A DNA stretch of 64,000 nt from JAUILH01 sp965230535 (GCA_965230535.1 OZ246009.1:1736001-1800000), one strand, 5' to 3'; positions 9,374 through 18,302 are shown, counted from the first letter of the stretch. Notes: generated by a model not told the origin, from the letters alone. Program-made: numbers and translations.

Positions 9374-10328
9374 ATTTCGGAATCCCACCTATCGGAACAG
9401 AGTAGAAAGGTAAGTATTTTCCGTATTGATTCGTCACATTAAAAACAACATTGTTGTTTTTGATCTTCTTATTTCGATCCTTAATGAATTGAATATCAGC
9501 AGAGTTGTTTTTGTCTGACTCATTGATTTTGATATCACTCCGAGCCCATTCATTGTCTCCCGAATTCTTAAGAATTTTACCTTCATGAGAGTGAGATATG
9601 AGTCTGATTCTGCCATCACTGTCCCAGTCAAAATTGCTTTGTTTCATTAAAACCACATCATTATCTATATAGGGATAGATATGTGAGGTTTGTTCAACAT
9701 CATCGTGTAACCTGAAGGAATATTCGAAGGTGAAAGCATTGCCGCCTTCAATAGGAATGTTTCTATCCTTGGACGTACTCAGAAAATAAGCATACAAATT
9801 ACCATCATCTCCCTTAATTCCCTCACAAACTACTTTGAAGACGTAGCCACCATATTCATTGGTTAATTCACCTGAAGCCGGATCGAAAGGGCCAAAAGAG
9901 AACCATTTTCCATCGTATTTGGAATCTGAAGTAAATACCTTGCTTGTGATTAAAGTTCCCGACTTGTAATCACCTTCCGGATCTTTTTTTCTTGCTTCAA
10001 CGTCCGAGATGCACTTACGTCCACCATATACGCTGTATCTGGAGCTTGAATTGAATGTGCCTTTTTGTTCATCATGAGCGCCTCCAATATCCGGATCTTT
10101 AATTCTGATGTAAAATGGCTTGTTGTATTTTTTAGGAACAACGAAATAGAAAATCTGCTTGTGATCATCATCTCCCCAGGACTTAGAACCTTCCTTCCCG
10201 AAAGTAATCAGAAAGGGGATATTTTCCTCTCTCGAAGGAACCCCCTGACTAAAACTGGTCAGACAGGTGCTAATGAATCCACTGATTAAAATCAGCTTTA
10301 TAACAGCGGTATTTATCATGGTCTTCAT
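9348..10328 (-). CDS. Uncharacterised secreted protein
   Basis: This 326-residue protein has a signal peptide (hydrophobic ILISGFISTCLTSFSQ) and a beta-rich body, and I recognise no family. Its 3' end overlaps the sensor gene by 26 bases, and its 5' end overlaps the upstream PD40/PKD gene by 59 bases. All three leftward genes are therefore very likely one transcript with coupled translation. An alternative ATG at 10319 would shorten the overlap and still leave a signal peptide. Its position suggests a ligand-binding or structural partner of the sensor; this is inference from context. Confidence 0.75.
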   Translation of the reverse strand: MKTMINTAVIKLILISGFISTCLTSFSQGVPSREENIPFLITFGKEGSKSWGDDDHKQIFYFVVPKKYNKPFYIRIKDPDIGGAHDEQKGTFNSSSRYSVYGGRKCISDVEARKKDPEGDYKSGTLITSKVFTSDSKYDGKWFSFGPFDPASGELTNEYGGYVFKVVCEGIKGDDGNLYAYFLSTSKDRNIPIEGGNAFTFEYSFRLHDDVEQTSHIYPYIDNDVVLMKQSNFDWDSDGRIRLISHSHEGKILKNSGDNEWARSDIKINESDKNNSADIQFIKDRNKKIKNNNVVFNVTNQYGKYLPFYSVPIGGIPKYAYKISTK

Positions 10329-11625
10329 TTGATTGTATCAATAGCAGTGAGGAATTCTGCATAGCTTCCTCAATGGTGATTTCATTGCCAAGGTACCACT
10401 TGTCATTGATGCGCCACATGACAATCACCTCTTTAAAGTTAGTTAAATTAAGGTCTACGAGCCTCAGTACGGTCGTTTTTTTAGATGAATCTGCTCTTAC
10501 GACCTCTATAATTGGCTTTTCCTCGGTCCTAACCGCATAATCATAGGTCGCTACTTGTTCCTGCGTCCGTAATAATGAATCGTAAACATTGAGTTTGACA
10601 GGGTATGTTCCAGGTAATTCAAAGCAATGTTCAACCTCTTTTCCCTCATGTACGGCCCCGTCAATTTCCCAGGAATAACTCATGTGTGGTGTTAAAGGAT
10701 CTTTATTAGGGTTGTTTTCAAAGAAGGTTACACATTTGGTTTCGAAAGCCAGATTTTCCTGTTTTGAAATGAGTTGATTTTTTGGCTCATTTAATTCAAA
10801 GGCATATATCATGTCTCTTCCCTTTTTTCTTGAAGAACTAAGGAGACCTGTCTTTTGATTGATGTCCATGTAGATTCCGAAATCATCGGCTGATGAATTG
10901 ATTGGACTTGGAAGAATTTTTGGGAAAGACCATTTATTGTCTTTAAAGTCGCTGTAGAAGATATCCAAACCTCCAAATTGAGAGCCAGCATTCGAAGAAA
11001 AGAATAAACGTCCCGATTCATGATAAAAGGGGAAAGATTCGTTTTGAGATGTATTGATCGCTTCTCCAAGATTTTCTGGTGTGCTCCAATTGCCATTTTC
11101 CATTTTAGTGGATACATAGATATCCGTACCACCTAAACCACCTGGTCTTGTAGAAGAAAAGTACAGGGTCTTACCATCTGCACTCAAACTTGGGTAAGCA
11201 TTGCTAAACTTAGGATCGTTGAATTCAAAAGGAACTGCAGGTGTCCAACCGGAATCTGTATGTGTACTGAAAAACAAACCTACAGGTAGGCGTTTAGATT
11301 CATTTTCACTGGAGATATTCGATGAAAAACAGGCCATTTTGCCTTCTTTTGCAAAGCTAATCGGACCATCATGGTAATTTGTTTTGAGCGTTTCATCAAA
11401 AATCACCAATTGGTCATCCACTACCTTGAAAATATTTGAAAAACCAGATTTGTTTCCGTTAACAGGTTTATTAGAAGTAAAAACGATTTGACCTTTCCAC
11501 ATGCAAGGGGCAAAATCGGAATATCCTGTTTTGATATCCGCTGGCTTTATTTCATAATTTTGAGCAAACCCATGACAAAAACACAGGGAAATCAAACAAA
11601 AAAATATGTGGGTCTTAATAATCAC
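10270..11625 (-). CDS. PD40/WD40-like propeller protein with PKD domain
   Basis: This 451-residue secreted protein has a signal peptide ending near CHGFAQ. PD40-type propeller repeats follow (SLSADGKTLYFSSTRPGGLG, about 145-165, then a similar LFFSSNAGSQFGGLDIFYS). A PKD-like domain lies near 300-365 (YSWEIDGAVHEGK ... CFELPGTYPVKLNVYD). Similar propellers occur in T9SS-associated OmpA-family proteins, but no OmpA domain is present here. The start is GTG at 11625. It heads the three-gene block that ends with the SpoIIE sensor and probably supplies a periplasmic or surface component. Function unknown. Confidence 0.8.
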   Translation of the reverse strand: MIIKTHIFFCLISLCFCHGFAQNYEIKPADIKTGYSDFAPCMWKGQIVFTSNKPVNGNKSGFSNIFKVVDDQLVIFDETLKTNYHDGPISFAKEGKMACFSSNISSENESKRLPVGLFFSTHTDSGWTPAVPFEFNDPKFSNAYPSLSADGKTLYFSSTRPGGLGGTDIYVSTKMENGNWSTPENLGEAINTSQNESFPFYHESGRLFFSSNAGSQFGGLDIFYSDFKDNKWSFPKILPSPINSSADDFGIYMDINQKTGLLSSSRKKGRDMIYAFELNEPKNQLISKQENLAFETKCVTFFENNPNKDPLTPHMSYSWEIDGAVHEGKEVEHCFELPGTYPVKLNVYDSLLRTQEQVATYDYAVRTEEKPIIEVVRADSSKKTTVLRLVDLNLTNFKEVIVMWRINDKWYLGNEITIEEAMQNSSLLLIQSNEDHDKYRCYKADFNQWIH

Positions 11626-11694
11626 TTAGTTATATTCAATAAAAACTGTACCAAAAATAATATCCGGCATTAAGATAGTAAGAAAGCTCAAGAA

Positions 11695-12258
11695 TTGAAC
11701 AATTCGAAGGAACATACCAGACTAAATGAAGCTAAAATTATAGAGGCAGCTAAGACGGATCACAAGTATTTTGCGCCTTTATACGAACGTTACTTTCATC
11801 AAATATTTTTATTCGTGTTGAAACGGGTAGGAGATGAAAGTCTTTGTGGAGACCTGACTTCTCAGGTGTTTTTTAAAGCACTAACAAAAATTAAGAGCTA
11901 TAAAAACATGGGATATCCTTTTTCTGCCTGGTTGTACAGAATAGCGATTAATGAGGTGAACATGCACTTCAGAAAGAACAACAAGCATCAGGTAGTTGAG
12001 GTGAAAGACTCTGACGTTAAAGTGATGATGAAGGAGATTGATGAAGTGGAGGACGCAGATGCCAAATTAAAACGGGTATTGCAGCATTTGGGAAGCATGT
12101 CTGAAACGGATCAGAAATTGATTGAGCTAAGATTCTTTGATAAGTGCTCGTTTAAAGAAATTGGCCTTATCTTGGACATTAGTGAGGGAAATGCTAAAAT
12201 AAAAACATACAGAGCCCTCGATAAATTAAAAAAGCTAATAGGCGGTGAAAGAGTATAA
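11695..12258 (+). CDS. RNA polymerase sigma factor, sigma-70 ECF subfamily
   Basis: This 187-residue ECF sigma factor contains a region 2 typical of the family (FFKALTKIKSYKNMGYPFSAWLYRIAINEV). A region 4 helix-turn-helix lies near residues 140-180 (LIELRFFDKCSFKEIGLILDISEGNAKIKTYRALDKLKK). No ATG precedes the conserved part, so TTG at 11695 is the best start. The next gene overlaps its 3' end by 14 bases and encodes a tiny membrane protein. The target regulon cannot be told from this window. Confidence 0.9.
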   Translation: MNNSKEHTRLNEAKIIEAAKTDHKYFAPLYERYFHQIFLFVLKRVGDESLCGDLTSQVFFKALTKIKSYKNMGYPFSAWLYRIAINEVNMHFRKNNKHQVVEVKDSDVKVMMKEIDEVEDADAKLKRVLQHLGSMSETDQKLIELRFFDKCSFKEIGLILDISEGNAKIKTYRALDKLKKLIGGERV

Positions 12259-12493
12259 ATTAAATAAGGACTACAAAGAGCCCAGCGAAAAAGATGTGCG
12301 CAAGTACAAGGATTTCGGGAAGCTTTCTCACGCTTATGAAAAAATGACCAAGCGTCCCAAACCGCTGTATAAGAATCCCAAGATATTTTTAGCATTGGTC
12401 ATAATCGCATTGCTTGCCTGGCTACTTGCAGAAGAGTTCTCTGAGAATAAAAAGTCAGACGAAACGCCAACGAAAATCGAAAATAAGGAGTAA
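12245..12493 (+). CDS. Small single-pass membrane protein coupled to the sigma factor gene
   Basis: This 82-residue protein starts at GTG and overlaps the ECF sigma gene by 14 bases, which implies coupled translation. A charged cytoplasmic-looking segment of about 46 residues is followed by one membrane helix (IFLALVIIALLAWLLA, about 47-62) and a short polar tail. It does not look like a classical ZAS anti-sigma factor: no HxxxCxxC motif is seen. Cotranslation and topology make a membrane regulator of the sigma factor plausible, but this is inference. Confidence 0.65.
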   Translation: MKEYKLNKDYKEPSEKDVRKYKDFGKLSHAYEKMTKRPKPLYKNPKIFLALVIIALLAWLLAEEFSENKKSDETPTKIENKE

Positions 12494-12614
12494 GACTGAC
12501 TCCCGAATTTCAGGAAAATCAACATTCGATCGTGAATACAAAAATTGCATGGAGGTAAAATTCTGTGCATTTAAAAATTACTTTGGTTTTCAGTTTAATA
12601 TAAAAATCAAAGTT

Positions 12615-12917
12615 ATGAAGCAATTATCTCCCAAAATTCTCCTGGCTTATTTGTTTATATTGCCTGCTATCTATTCCATGTTTATGCTCATCATTTACAA
12701 GGCTACAGGGAATAGTTCTTTCCTGGCTTTAACACCTCTTAAATCTCTTTTTCCCGCAATTTTAGTGCTATTATTGCTACCTTCTATTGCTTTTATGATG
12801 AATACGAATTACCAATCTTATACAAGATTGAAGGGGCAAAGAATGTTGGGATTACTGATTGTAACCGTATGGTTATTTAATGTTGTTTTATTAATTGGTG
12901 CTTGTACTAGCTCTTAA
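12615..12917 (+). CDS. Small membrane protein, three predicted helices
   Basis: The open frame reaches back into the preceding gene, but ATG at 12615 starts directly at a hydrophobic protein of 100 residues (MKQLSPKILLAYLFILPAIY). Three membrane helices are visible: about 8-28, 44-61 and 77-96. It ends in GACTSS. No family is recognised. It is followed by a winged-helix regulator gene and could form a small unit with it and with the membrane protein on the opposite strand. Confidence 0.55.
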   Translation: MKQLSPKILLAYLFILPAIYSMFMLIIYKATGNSSFLALTPLKSLFPAILVLLLLPSIAFMMNTNYQSYTRLKGQRMLGLLIVTVWLFNVVLLIGACTSS

Positions 12918-13007
12918 ATTTTGATATATTTGAATTTCAAAGTTTAAATTATCAAACATTCTATTCATTCTATCAATAAGCATTTTGAAAGCCGTATCAG
13001 GCTTGGG

Positions 13008-13241
13008 GTGCTGACCATGCTTGAAAAAAAGGAATGGGTGAGTTTTTCAGAGATGAAAAAGACCCTTGAAATTTCTGATGGTAATTTATCTTCTCATATA
13101 AAAGGGCTTCACAACCACAGGTATATTAAACTAAAAAGAAAGTTTGTGGCTGGTAGACCCAGTACCTTGTATTCTTTTTCGGCCAAAGGGAAAAAGGCAT
13201 TTTCTGCTCATAAGAAAACCATGGTGGATTTATTGGTTTAG
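13008..13241 (+). CDS. Winged-helix transcriptional regulator (HTH_34-like)
   Basis: The protein matches the small MarR-like winged-helix family: recognition region FSEMKKTLEISDGNLSSHIKGLHNHRYI, then the wing KLKRKFVAGRPSTLYSFSAKGK. The first usual start codon is GTG at 13008 (77 residues). However, the same frame continues upstream as INKHFESRIRLGV, which belongs to the family's first helix and is open back to ATT at 12948 after a TAA. The true product is therefore probably about 97 residues, starting at a rare codon such as ATT. The 3' end overlaps the convergent membrane protein gene by four bases. Confidence 0.8.
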   Translation: MLTMLEKKEWVSFSEMKKTLEISDGNLSSHIKGLHNHRYIKLKRKFVAGRPSTLYSFSAKGKKAFSAHKKTMVDLLV

Positions 13242-13690
13242 ACCTGAATTTTCATTCTCATCACATCAATATAACTAAGCAAGAGCCCGGTTGTAAGAAC
13301 CAGGAAAATATATTGGTCCGGAGAGACGACATTAAAGATGTGAGATATCGATTCGAAATGAATGATAATAGGAAAGAAGGCCAATCCCAGGAGTAGAAAA
13401 GGAAAGACTGTTGAGCCAACCGGGTCCATTTTTAGATCGACCACATATCCTATAAACCGTTTGCTGTAAACAAAGAAAAATCTCCCCATAACGAGACTAA
13501 CAAAATATATTATTGGAATTATGATGAAGCCGAACATTAAGAAAGCGAGTAGCTCTATGATGCCAACGGATGTGCAATTTGATGTGGACATGGAACTAAA
13601 ACGGCCCGTTTTTTGAACTAGCCTAATGAACAATAATTGAAATCCGTGAATGGACAAAATACTGGATGTAAATGACAATAATTCGCGCAT
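13238..13690 (-). CDS. Uncharacterised membrane protein
   Basis: This 150-residue protein has about three to four hydrophobic segments (LLAFLMFGFIIIPIIYFVSLVMG, TVFPFLLLGLAFFPIIIHF, QYIFLVLTTGLLLSYI). No family is recognised. It is convergent with the winged-helix regulator and overlaps its stop by four bases. The ATG at 13690 is followed by a moderately hydrophobic N-terminus. It could be a regulatory target of the neighbouring regulator; nothing in the sequence proves this. Confidence 0.65.
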   Translation of the reverse strand: MRELLSFTSSILSIHGFQLLFIRLVQKTGRFSSMSTSNCTSVGIIELLAFLMFGFIIIPIIYFVSLVMGRFFFVYSKRFIGYVVDLKMDPVGSTVFPFLLLGLAFFPIIIHFESISHIFNVVSPDQYIFLVLTTGLLLSYIDVMRMKIQV

Positions 13691-13754
13691 ATAGTGGTTA
13701 CGTATGTAAAATTGAATCGATCAATTCTTTAACGATTCTTAACTTTATAGCCTG

Positions 13755-14531
13755 ATGAAAGGGATTTTAAGCGTTTTCATAACTATCATTTGTTTCCAGG
13801 GAATGTCCCAGGAACTGGAAATGCTCAAACTCAATGGGAATTTCTTTGTAAGAGAAACAGGTACCAATACAGATACCATAAGTTCTAAAGTCGGGATTGA
13901 TGTGGCCATTCAGAATCAAAAAGGTTTGCTGGTTGTCCATGGAATTGAGGATTTTGGTGCGGATACACTCATAAAGTTTCAGGGAATTAATGTGGTGGAT
14001 CAAATGAAATCTTCAATTTCGAAAGGCTATGCCTCAGAGGGCTATGTGTACATGAATCATTACAATGTGTCTTTCAATGAAGGCGAGTCGGCCCAAAAAG
14101 GCTATATCAGCTACGATCCAAATTTGAATGCTTACAGAATCATTTTGACAAAAGGTGATACTTCATACTCAATACATAGTGACGACATCTATTTCCACAA
14201 TTGGAGCAGACAAAGACTTCACGAACGTGCCTACAATTTATCGGGATTTGATTTGTACGAGAAGGGAGAAAATGGCTACCTGAAGTCCGGAGAAAGTGAG
14301 TTGGAGGGAAGAATTGTCCTTGGTGATGAAAACGTGACCATTACGCTTGGAAAGAATACTGAGAATGTACCGGTTTGGTATAAAGCCAGAGCGCACTCTG
14401 TATTTATGTATGTAGGAAACTCTCAGGAGTTTAGAATTGACAATTTAAAAAATGAGATTGTTTATTTTTCTCAGTTGACAGGAGAAGTATACCAGAGGAT
14501 GTACGTCTTTAAATTGGAGAAGAAAGAATAA
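13755..14531 (+). CDS. Uncharacterised secreted protein
   Basis: This 258-residue protein has a short signal peptide (LSVFITIICFQGMSQ). The mature part is rich in Gly, Tyr, Asn and acidic residues and looks beta-rich. No conserved domain is recognised. It is a single gene, convergent with the DUF4159 gene two bases away, and no terminator hairpin separates them. TAACTTTA at 13740-13747 is close to the phylum -7 consensus but no well-spaced -33 TTG is seen. Confidence 0.7.
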   Translation: MKGILSVFITIICFQGMSQELEMLKLNGNFFVRETGTNTDTISSKVGIDVAIQNQKGLLVVHGIEDFGADTLIKFQGINVVDQMKSSISKGYASEGYVYMNHYNVSFNEGESAQKGYISYDPNLNAYRIILTKGDTSYSIHSDDIYFHNWSRQRLHERAYNLSGFDLYEKGENGYLKSGESELEGRIVLGDENVTITLGKNTENVPVWYKARAHSVFMYVGNSQEFRIDNLKNEIVYFSQLTGEVYQRMYVFKLEKKE

Positions 14532-14533
14532 AT

Positions 14534-15196
14534 CTAATACCCTCCGCCCATTGCATACTGAACAATGTTGGCACCCATTTTCAAGGCCTTTTGTCTGGTC
14601 GCCTCAGAATCATTGTGTACTTCCTGATCTTCCCAGCCATCTCCCAAATCGGTTTCATAGCTATAGAAGCAAACCAACCTGCCTTCATAAATTAACCCAA
14701 AACCTTGTGCGGGTTTATTATCGTGTTCATGTACTTTAGGCATTCCTTTGAAGGTGTATTTTTGGTTATATATGGGATGATTTCCCGGCAATTCTACAAG
14801 TTCTAATTCCGGAAATACTTTGGTGAGTTCTCTCCTGATGTGCTCATCCATACCATAATTGTCGTCGATATGCAAAAAGCCACCATTGATTAAATAGTTT
14901 CTTAAATTTTCTGCCTCATCATTAGAAAACACTACGTTTCCATGTCCGGTCATGTGCACAAAAGGATAATTGAACAAAGCTTCACTGCCCACATGGACAT
15001 CATTAACTGTTGTGTTGATGTTCATGCCCAGGTTTTGGTTACAGTAGGTCACCAGATTAGGAACGGCTGTAGGGTTGGCATACCAGTCACCACCGCCATC
15101 ATATTTTAACACAGCAAACTGATAGGAACTGGTTTGAGCAGAAGCTCCAAAGCTCACTAAACAACTAAAGACGATGAGTATTTTATGCCAGTTCAT
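14534..15196 (-). CDS. DUF4159 domain-containing secreted protein
   Basis: The protein (220 residues from ATG at 15196) has a signal peptide (ILIVFSCLVSFGASAQ). Family-like stretches follow: FAVLKYDGGGDWYANPTAVPNL, TGHGNVVFSNDEAENLRNYL, GGFLHIDDNYG and ELPGNHPIYNQKYTF. DUF4159 proteins adopt a ThuA/GATase-like fold and are common in Bacteroidota; their role is unknown. A GTG at 15229 would add 11 residues inside rsmE, but the ATG places the signal peptide at the N-terminus. It overlaps the rsmE stop by 14 bases and so is probably its operon partner. Confidence 0.85.
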   Translation of the reverse strand: MNWHKILIVFSCLVSFGASAQTSSYQFAVLKYDGGGDWYANPTAVPNLVTYCNQNLGMNINTTVNDVHVGSEALFNYPFVHMTGHGNVVFSNDEAENLRNYLINGGFLHIDDNYGMDEHIRRELTKVFPELELVELPGNHPIYNQKYTFKGMPKVHEHDNKPAQGFGLIYEGRLVCFYSYETDLGDGWEDQEVHNDSEATRQKALKMGANIVQYAMGGGY

Positions 15197-15881
15197 TAAT
15201 GGTATGAATGATGCTGCAAGCTCTAACACCAGCAGTCTCGGTTCGTAATCTACTTGTACCTAAAGATACATATTTAAACGATTGTTGTTTTAGGAAATCA
15301 AGTTCATGCTTGCTGAAATCACCTTCCGGACCAATGAGTATGCAGGTTTCTTCACCAGGTTTTACTGCCTTACTCAACAATGTTCTTGGCATGTCTTCTT
15401 CGCAGTGAGCTACAAATTTATTGTCTTGGCTTATCTGGAGTTTCTTGAGTTCAACAAGTTCGTTCAATTTAGGTAGATAAGTGTGTTTAGACTGCTTCAT
15501 GGCAGAGATCAAGACCTTTTTAAGTCTTTCGGTTTTGATGCGTGTGCGTTCAGAATGTTCACAAACAATAGGAGTGATTTCCGAGATGCCCATTTCAGTG
15601 CACTTCTCCAGAAACCATTCCAGACGATCGTTGTTTTTTGTTGGTGCAATGGCAATATGAATATGCGGAAACTCAGTCTCGTGTTGTACGCTTTCCAGAA
15701 TCGAGAATTCACATGCATTTTTGTTGAGAGAAGTAAGCTCACAAAGATATTCTCCTCCAACACCATCCAGGGCTTTGAATTGATCTCCCTCTTTCAGTCT
15801 CAGCACACGTACAGCATGGTGAGATTCCTCTTTACTTAATGTAGATGCCTGAGCAATATTTGGAGAGTAGAATAGGTGCAT
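15183..15881 (-). CDS. rsmE: 16S rRNA (uracil(1498)-N(3))-methyltransferase
   Basis: RsmE methylates U1498 of 16S rRNA using SAM. The 232-residue product is of normal length. It has an N-terminal PUA-like domain (HHAVRVLRLKEGDQFKALDG) and a C-terminal SPOUT knot methyltransferase: the SAM-binding LIGPEGDFSKHELDFL is near 175-190 and SLGTSRLRTETA near 210. KCTEMGISEITP is also a family signature. It lies downstream of pckA but a strong hairpin terminator separates them. The DUF4159 gene follows with a short overlap. Confidence 0.96.
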   Translation of the reverse strand: MHLFYSPNIAQASTLSKEESHHAVRVLRLKEGDQFKALDGVGGEYLCELTSLNKNACEFSILESVQHETEFPHIHIAIAPTKNNDRLEWFLEKCTEMGISEITPIVCEHSERTRIKTERLKKVLISAMKQSKHTYLPKLNELVELKKLQISQDNKFVAHCEEDMPRTLLSKAVKPGEETCILIGPEGDFSKHELDFLKQQSFKYVSLGTSRLRTETAGVRACSIIHTINELA

Positions 15882-15909
15882 TGTTTCGCAAAGATGGTCA
15901 TTTTTTAGG

Positions 15910-15943
15910 CAAAAAAAGAACCGACCATTGTCTGATCGGTTCT
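15910..15943 (-). terminator. Rho-independent terminator of pckA
   Basis: On the minus strand an eight-base perfect stem (AGAACCGA / TCGGTTCT) is followed by a run of T, between the pckA stop and the rsmE start. It is well placed to end pckA transcription. Confidence 0.8.
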
Positions 15944-15967
15944 ATATATTTTCGTTCTGAATGATTC

Positions 15968-17581
15968 TTATGCTGTAGCTGCAGCCTTTGGTGCAGCATT
16001 CAGGATATCTTCTGATGCATTGTCTGCAAACTGCTCAAAGTTCTTGTTGAACTCATCTGCCAATTGATTGGCTTTTTTGTCGTAAGCAGCTTTGTCGCTC
16101 CAGGTATTCTTTGGGTTTAAGATTTCATCTGGCACGTTTGCACATGTTGTTGGCATTTCTAATCCGAATACATCATGTTTAACGAAATCAACTGAATCAA
16201 GATTTCCTAGTAAAGCTTCCGTAATCATGGCTCTGGTGTACTTCAGGCTAATTCTTTCACCAACACCATACTCACCACCAGACCAACCAGTGTTGATCAA
16301 CCATACTTTAACGTTGTTCTCTGTCATTTTCTGACCTAACATCTCAGCATATTTCGTTGGATGTAGAGGTAAGAAAGGAGCTCCAAAACATGCTGAGAAA
16401 GCCGTTTGAGGCTCAGTCACACCAGCTTCTGTTCCGGCAACCTTTGCAGTATATCCTGAAATGAAGTGGTACATAGCCTGACCTTTATCAAGTCTGCTGA
16501 TAGGAGGCAATACACCAAATGCATCACATGTTAAAAAGAAGATGTTTTTTGGTGTTGTTCCAACTGAAGGAACAGCAATATTGTCGATATGGTGAAGCGG
16601 GTAGCTCACACGTGTATTTTGTGTAATAGAGCAATCAGAATAATCTGGTTTAGAAGACCCTTCTTCAAATCCAATGTTTTCCAAAATAGCTCCGAACTTA
16701 ATCGCATCATAAATTTGCGGCTCTTTCTCTCTTGACAAATCAATGGTCTTGGCATAGCACCCACCTTCAAAGTTGAAAACGGTACCATCGGCCCAACCGT
16801 GCTCATCATCTCCAATTAACTGACGATTTGGATCAGAAGATAAAGTCGTTTTACCAGTTCCTGATAACCCAAAGAACACAGCAGTATCACCATCTTTACC
16901 AATATTAGCAGAACAGTGCATAGACAATACATTCTTGTCGTGAGGAAGAATGAAATTCAGTACAGAGAAAATCCCTTTCTTAATTTCACCTGTATAACCG
17001 GTACCACCAATGATGATCATTTTCTTAGTAAAGTTGATCACAGCAAAATTGTGTTGTCTTGTACCGTCAATTTCAGGATCGGCCATGAAACCAGGCGCAT
17101 TGATCACATGCCATTCAGGCGTAAAGTTCTCCAATTCCGCATCCGTTGGTCTTAGGAACATATTATATGCGAACATGTTTGACCATGGAAATTCATTGAC
17201 CACTCTGATATTTAATCTGTGAGCATTGTCTGCACAGGCATAAGCATCTCTGGCGTAAATATCTCTGTTAGCCAAATAAGCCTTCATTCTGTCGTAAAGC
17301 TTGTCAAAAGCAGCCGCATCAAATTTCTTGTTAATGTCTCCCCACCAAACAGAATTTTCAGTGATGTCATCGCAAACAATAAATCTATCTTGTGGAGATC
17401 TCCCTGTAAATTCACCAGTGTTAATTGCAATTGCACCTGTGTCACTTAAAACACCCATGCCATTTGCAATCGTATCTTCTACCAACTCTGAGGGATTAAG
17501 ATTCCAGAAAACGTTTTCTAAGTTGTTTAATCCAATTTTAGATAAAGAGGCATCTTTGGCCTTCTTTCCAAATTCATTCAT
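15968..17581 (-). CDS. pckA: Phosphoenolpyruvate carboxykinase (ATP)
   Basis: PckA converts oxaloacetate and ATP to PEP, CO2 and ADP, the entry step of gluconeogenesis. The 537-residue protein has the diagnostic P-loop GLSGTGKTTLSSD (about 239-251), the kinase-2 region DDEHGW and the metal-binding FEGGCYAK. The substrate Arg region is TGRSPQDRF (about 59-67). It is a single-gene unit with its own terminator. A TAGTTTTG element at 17652-17659 (minus strand) lies about 70 bases upstream of the start. The C-terminus ends in an Ala-rich tail. The identification is secure. Confidence 0.98.
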   Translation of the reverse strand: MNEFGKKAKDASLSKIGLNNLENVFWNLNPSELVEDTIANGMGVLSDTGAIAINTGEFTGRSPQDRFIVCDDITENSVWWGDINKKFDAAAFDKLYDRMKAYLANRDIYARDAYACADNAHRLNIRVVNEFPWSNMFAYNMFLRPTDAELENFTPEWHVINAPGFMADPEIDGTRQHNFAVINFTKKMIIIGGTGYTGEIKKGIFSVLNFILPHDKNVLSMHCSANIGKDGDTAVFFGLSGTGKTTLSSDPNRQLIGDDEHGWADGTVFNFEGGCYAKTIDLSREKEPQIYDAIKFGAILENIGFEEGSSKPDYSDCSITQNTRVSYPLHHIDNIAVPSVGTTPKNIFFLTCDAFGVLPPISRLDKGQAMYHFISGYTAKVAGTEAGVTEPQTAFSACFGAPFLPLHPTKYAEMLGQKMTENNVKVWLINTGWSGGEYGVGERISLKYTRAMITEALLGNLDSVDFVKHDVFGLEMPTTCANVPDEILNPKNTWSDKAAYDKKANQLADEFNKNFEQFADNASEDILNAAPKAAATA

Positions 17582-17651
17582 ACAATTTAAGTTCTAAAGC
17601 CACACACCCAGCAGTTTTTTAATGGTGCGCTTCTGCTTTTGTTTCTATATA

Positions 17652-17659
17652 CAAAACTA
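17652..17659 (-). promoter_or_regulatory. Candidate -7 element of the pckA promoter
   Basis: TAGTTTTG on the minus strand fits the Bacteroidota TAnnTTTG -7 consensus and lies about 70 bases upstream of pckA. No TTG sits at the ideal 19-21 base spacing, so the call is tentative. Confidence 0.35.
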
Positions 17660-17792
17660 GGGCTTTAAAATGCCAAATGCAGAATCAATTGTCCGGTTTT
17701 TTCAACATATTGGACGAATTGTTAAAAATGAGTGATTAAAATTTTAACTGTATGTTATAAGTTTCACGAACCGGGTTCAGAGCACAGACTGT

Positions 17793-18197
17793 CTATTCGC
17801 TCCTCTTATCAATTTTCAAAAGAACATAAGCCAGTATTACCCAACCTGCAATCATAATTAAACCACCAATTGGAGTAATAGGACCGAGTACTTTAGATGC
17901 ACTTCCCAGGCCAATGAGATCTTTACAGGCCAATAGGTATATAGAACCAGAGAAAAGAAGTGGGCCTATCTTGAGACAATTTAATCCCCACTTTACACGT
18001 TTACTATCCACCATTTTTTGCAAGCCAACAAGACCAATCAAAGCCAGCGCATGAACGATTTGATAAAAAACACCAGTTTTGAAACTTTCCAGCTGTTCGG
18101 GATTCAATTCTTCTTTAAGAGCATGAGCGCCAAGAGCTCCCAGTGAAATCGCTATTGCCATGGAAATGAAGGCAAAGAGATAGGTCTTTTTTCGCAT
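17793..18197 (-). CDS. DUF423 family membrane protein
   Basis: The protein (134 residues from ATG at 18197) has four hydrophobic helices. It shows the DUF423 (YgdD-like) signature LGALGAHALKEELNPEQLESFKTGVFYQIVHALALI, then PLLFSGSIYLLAC and LGPITPIGGLIMIAGWVILAY. The function of the family is unknown. A TTG at 18212 would add five residues (LLHLS) and is less likely. It is a single gene, divergent from the saccharopine dehydrogenase gene. Confidence 0.9.
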   Translation of the reverse strand: MRKKTYLFAFISMAIAISLGALGAHALKEELNPEQLESFKTGVFYQIVHALALIGLVGLQKMVDSKRVKWGLNCLKIGPLLFSGSIYLLACKDLIGLGSASKVLGPITPIGGLIMIAGWVILAYVLLKIDKRSE

Positions 18198-18302
18198 GCT
18201 CAAATGTAGCAAAAAAGTGAACTGTTAGGACACACTATAAACTGTTAAAAAAAATACTTGATAAGCAACATATTGTTTAAAATCTAAGTCTAATTTAGAA
18301 GT

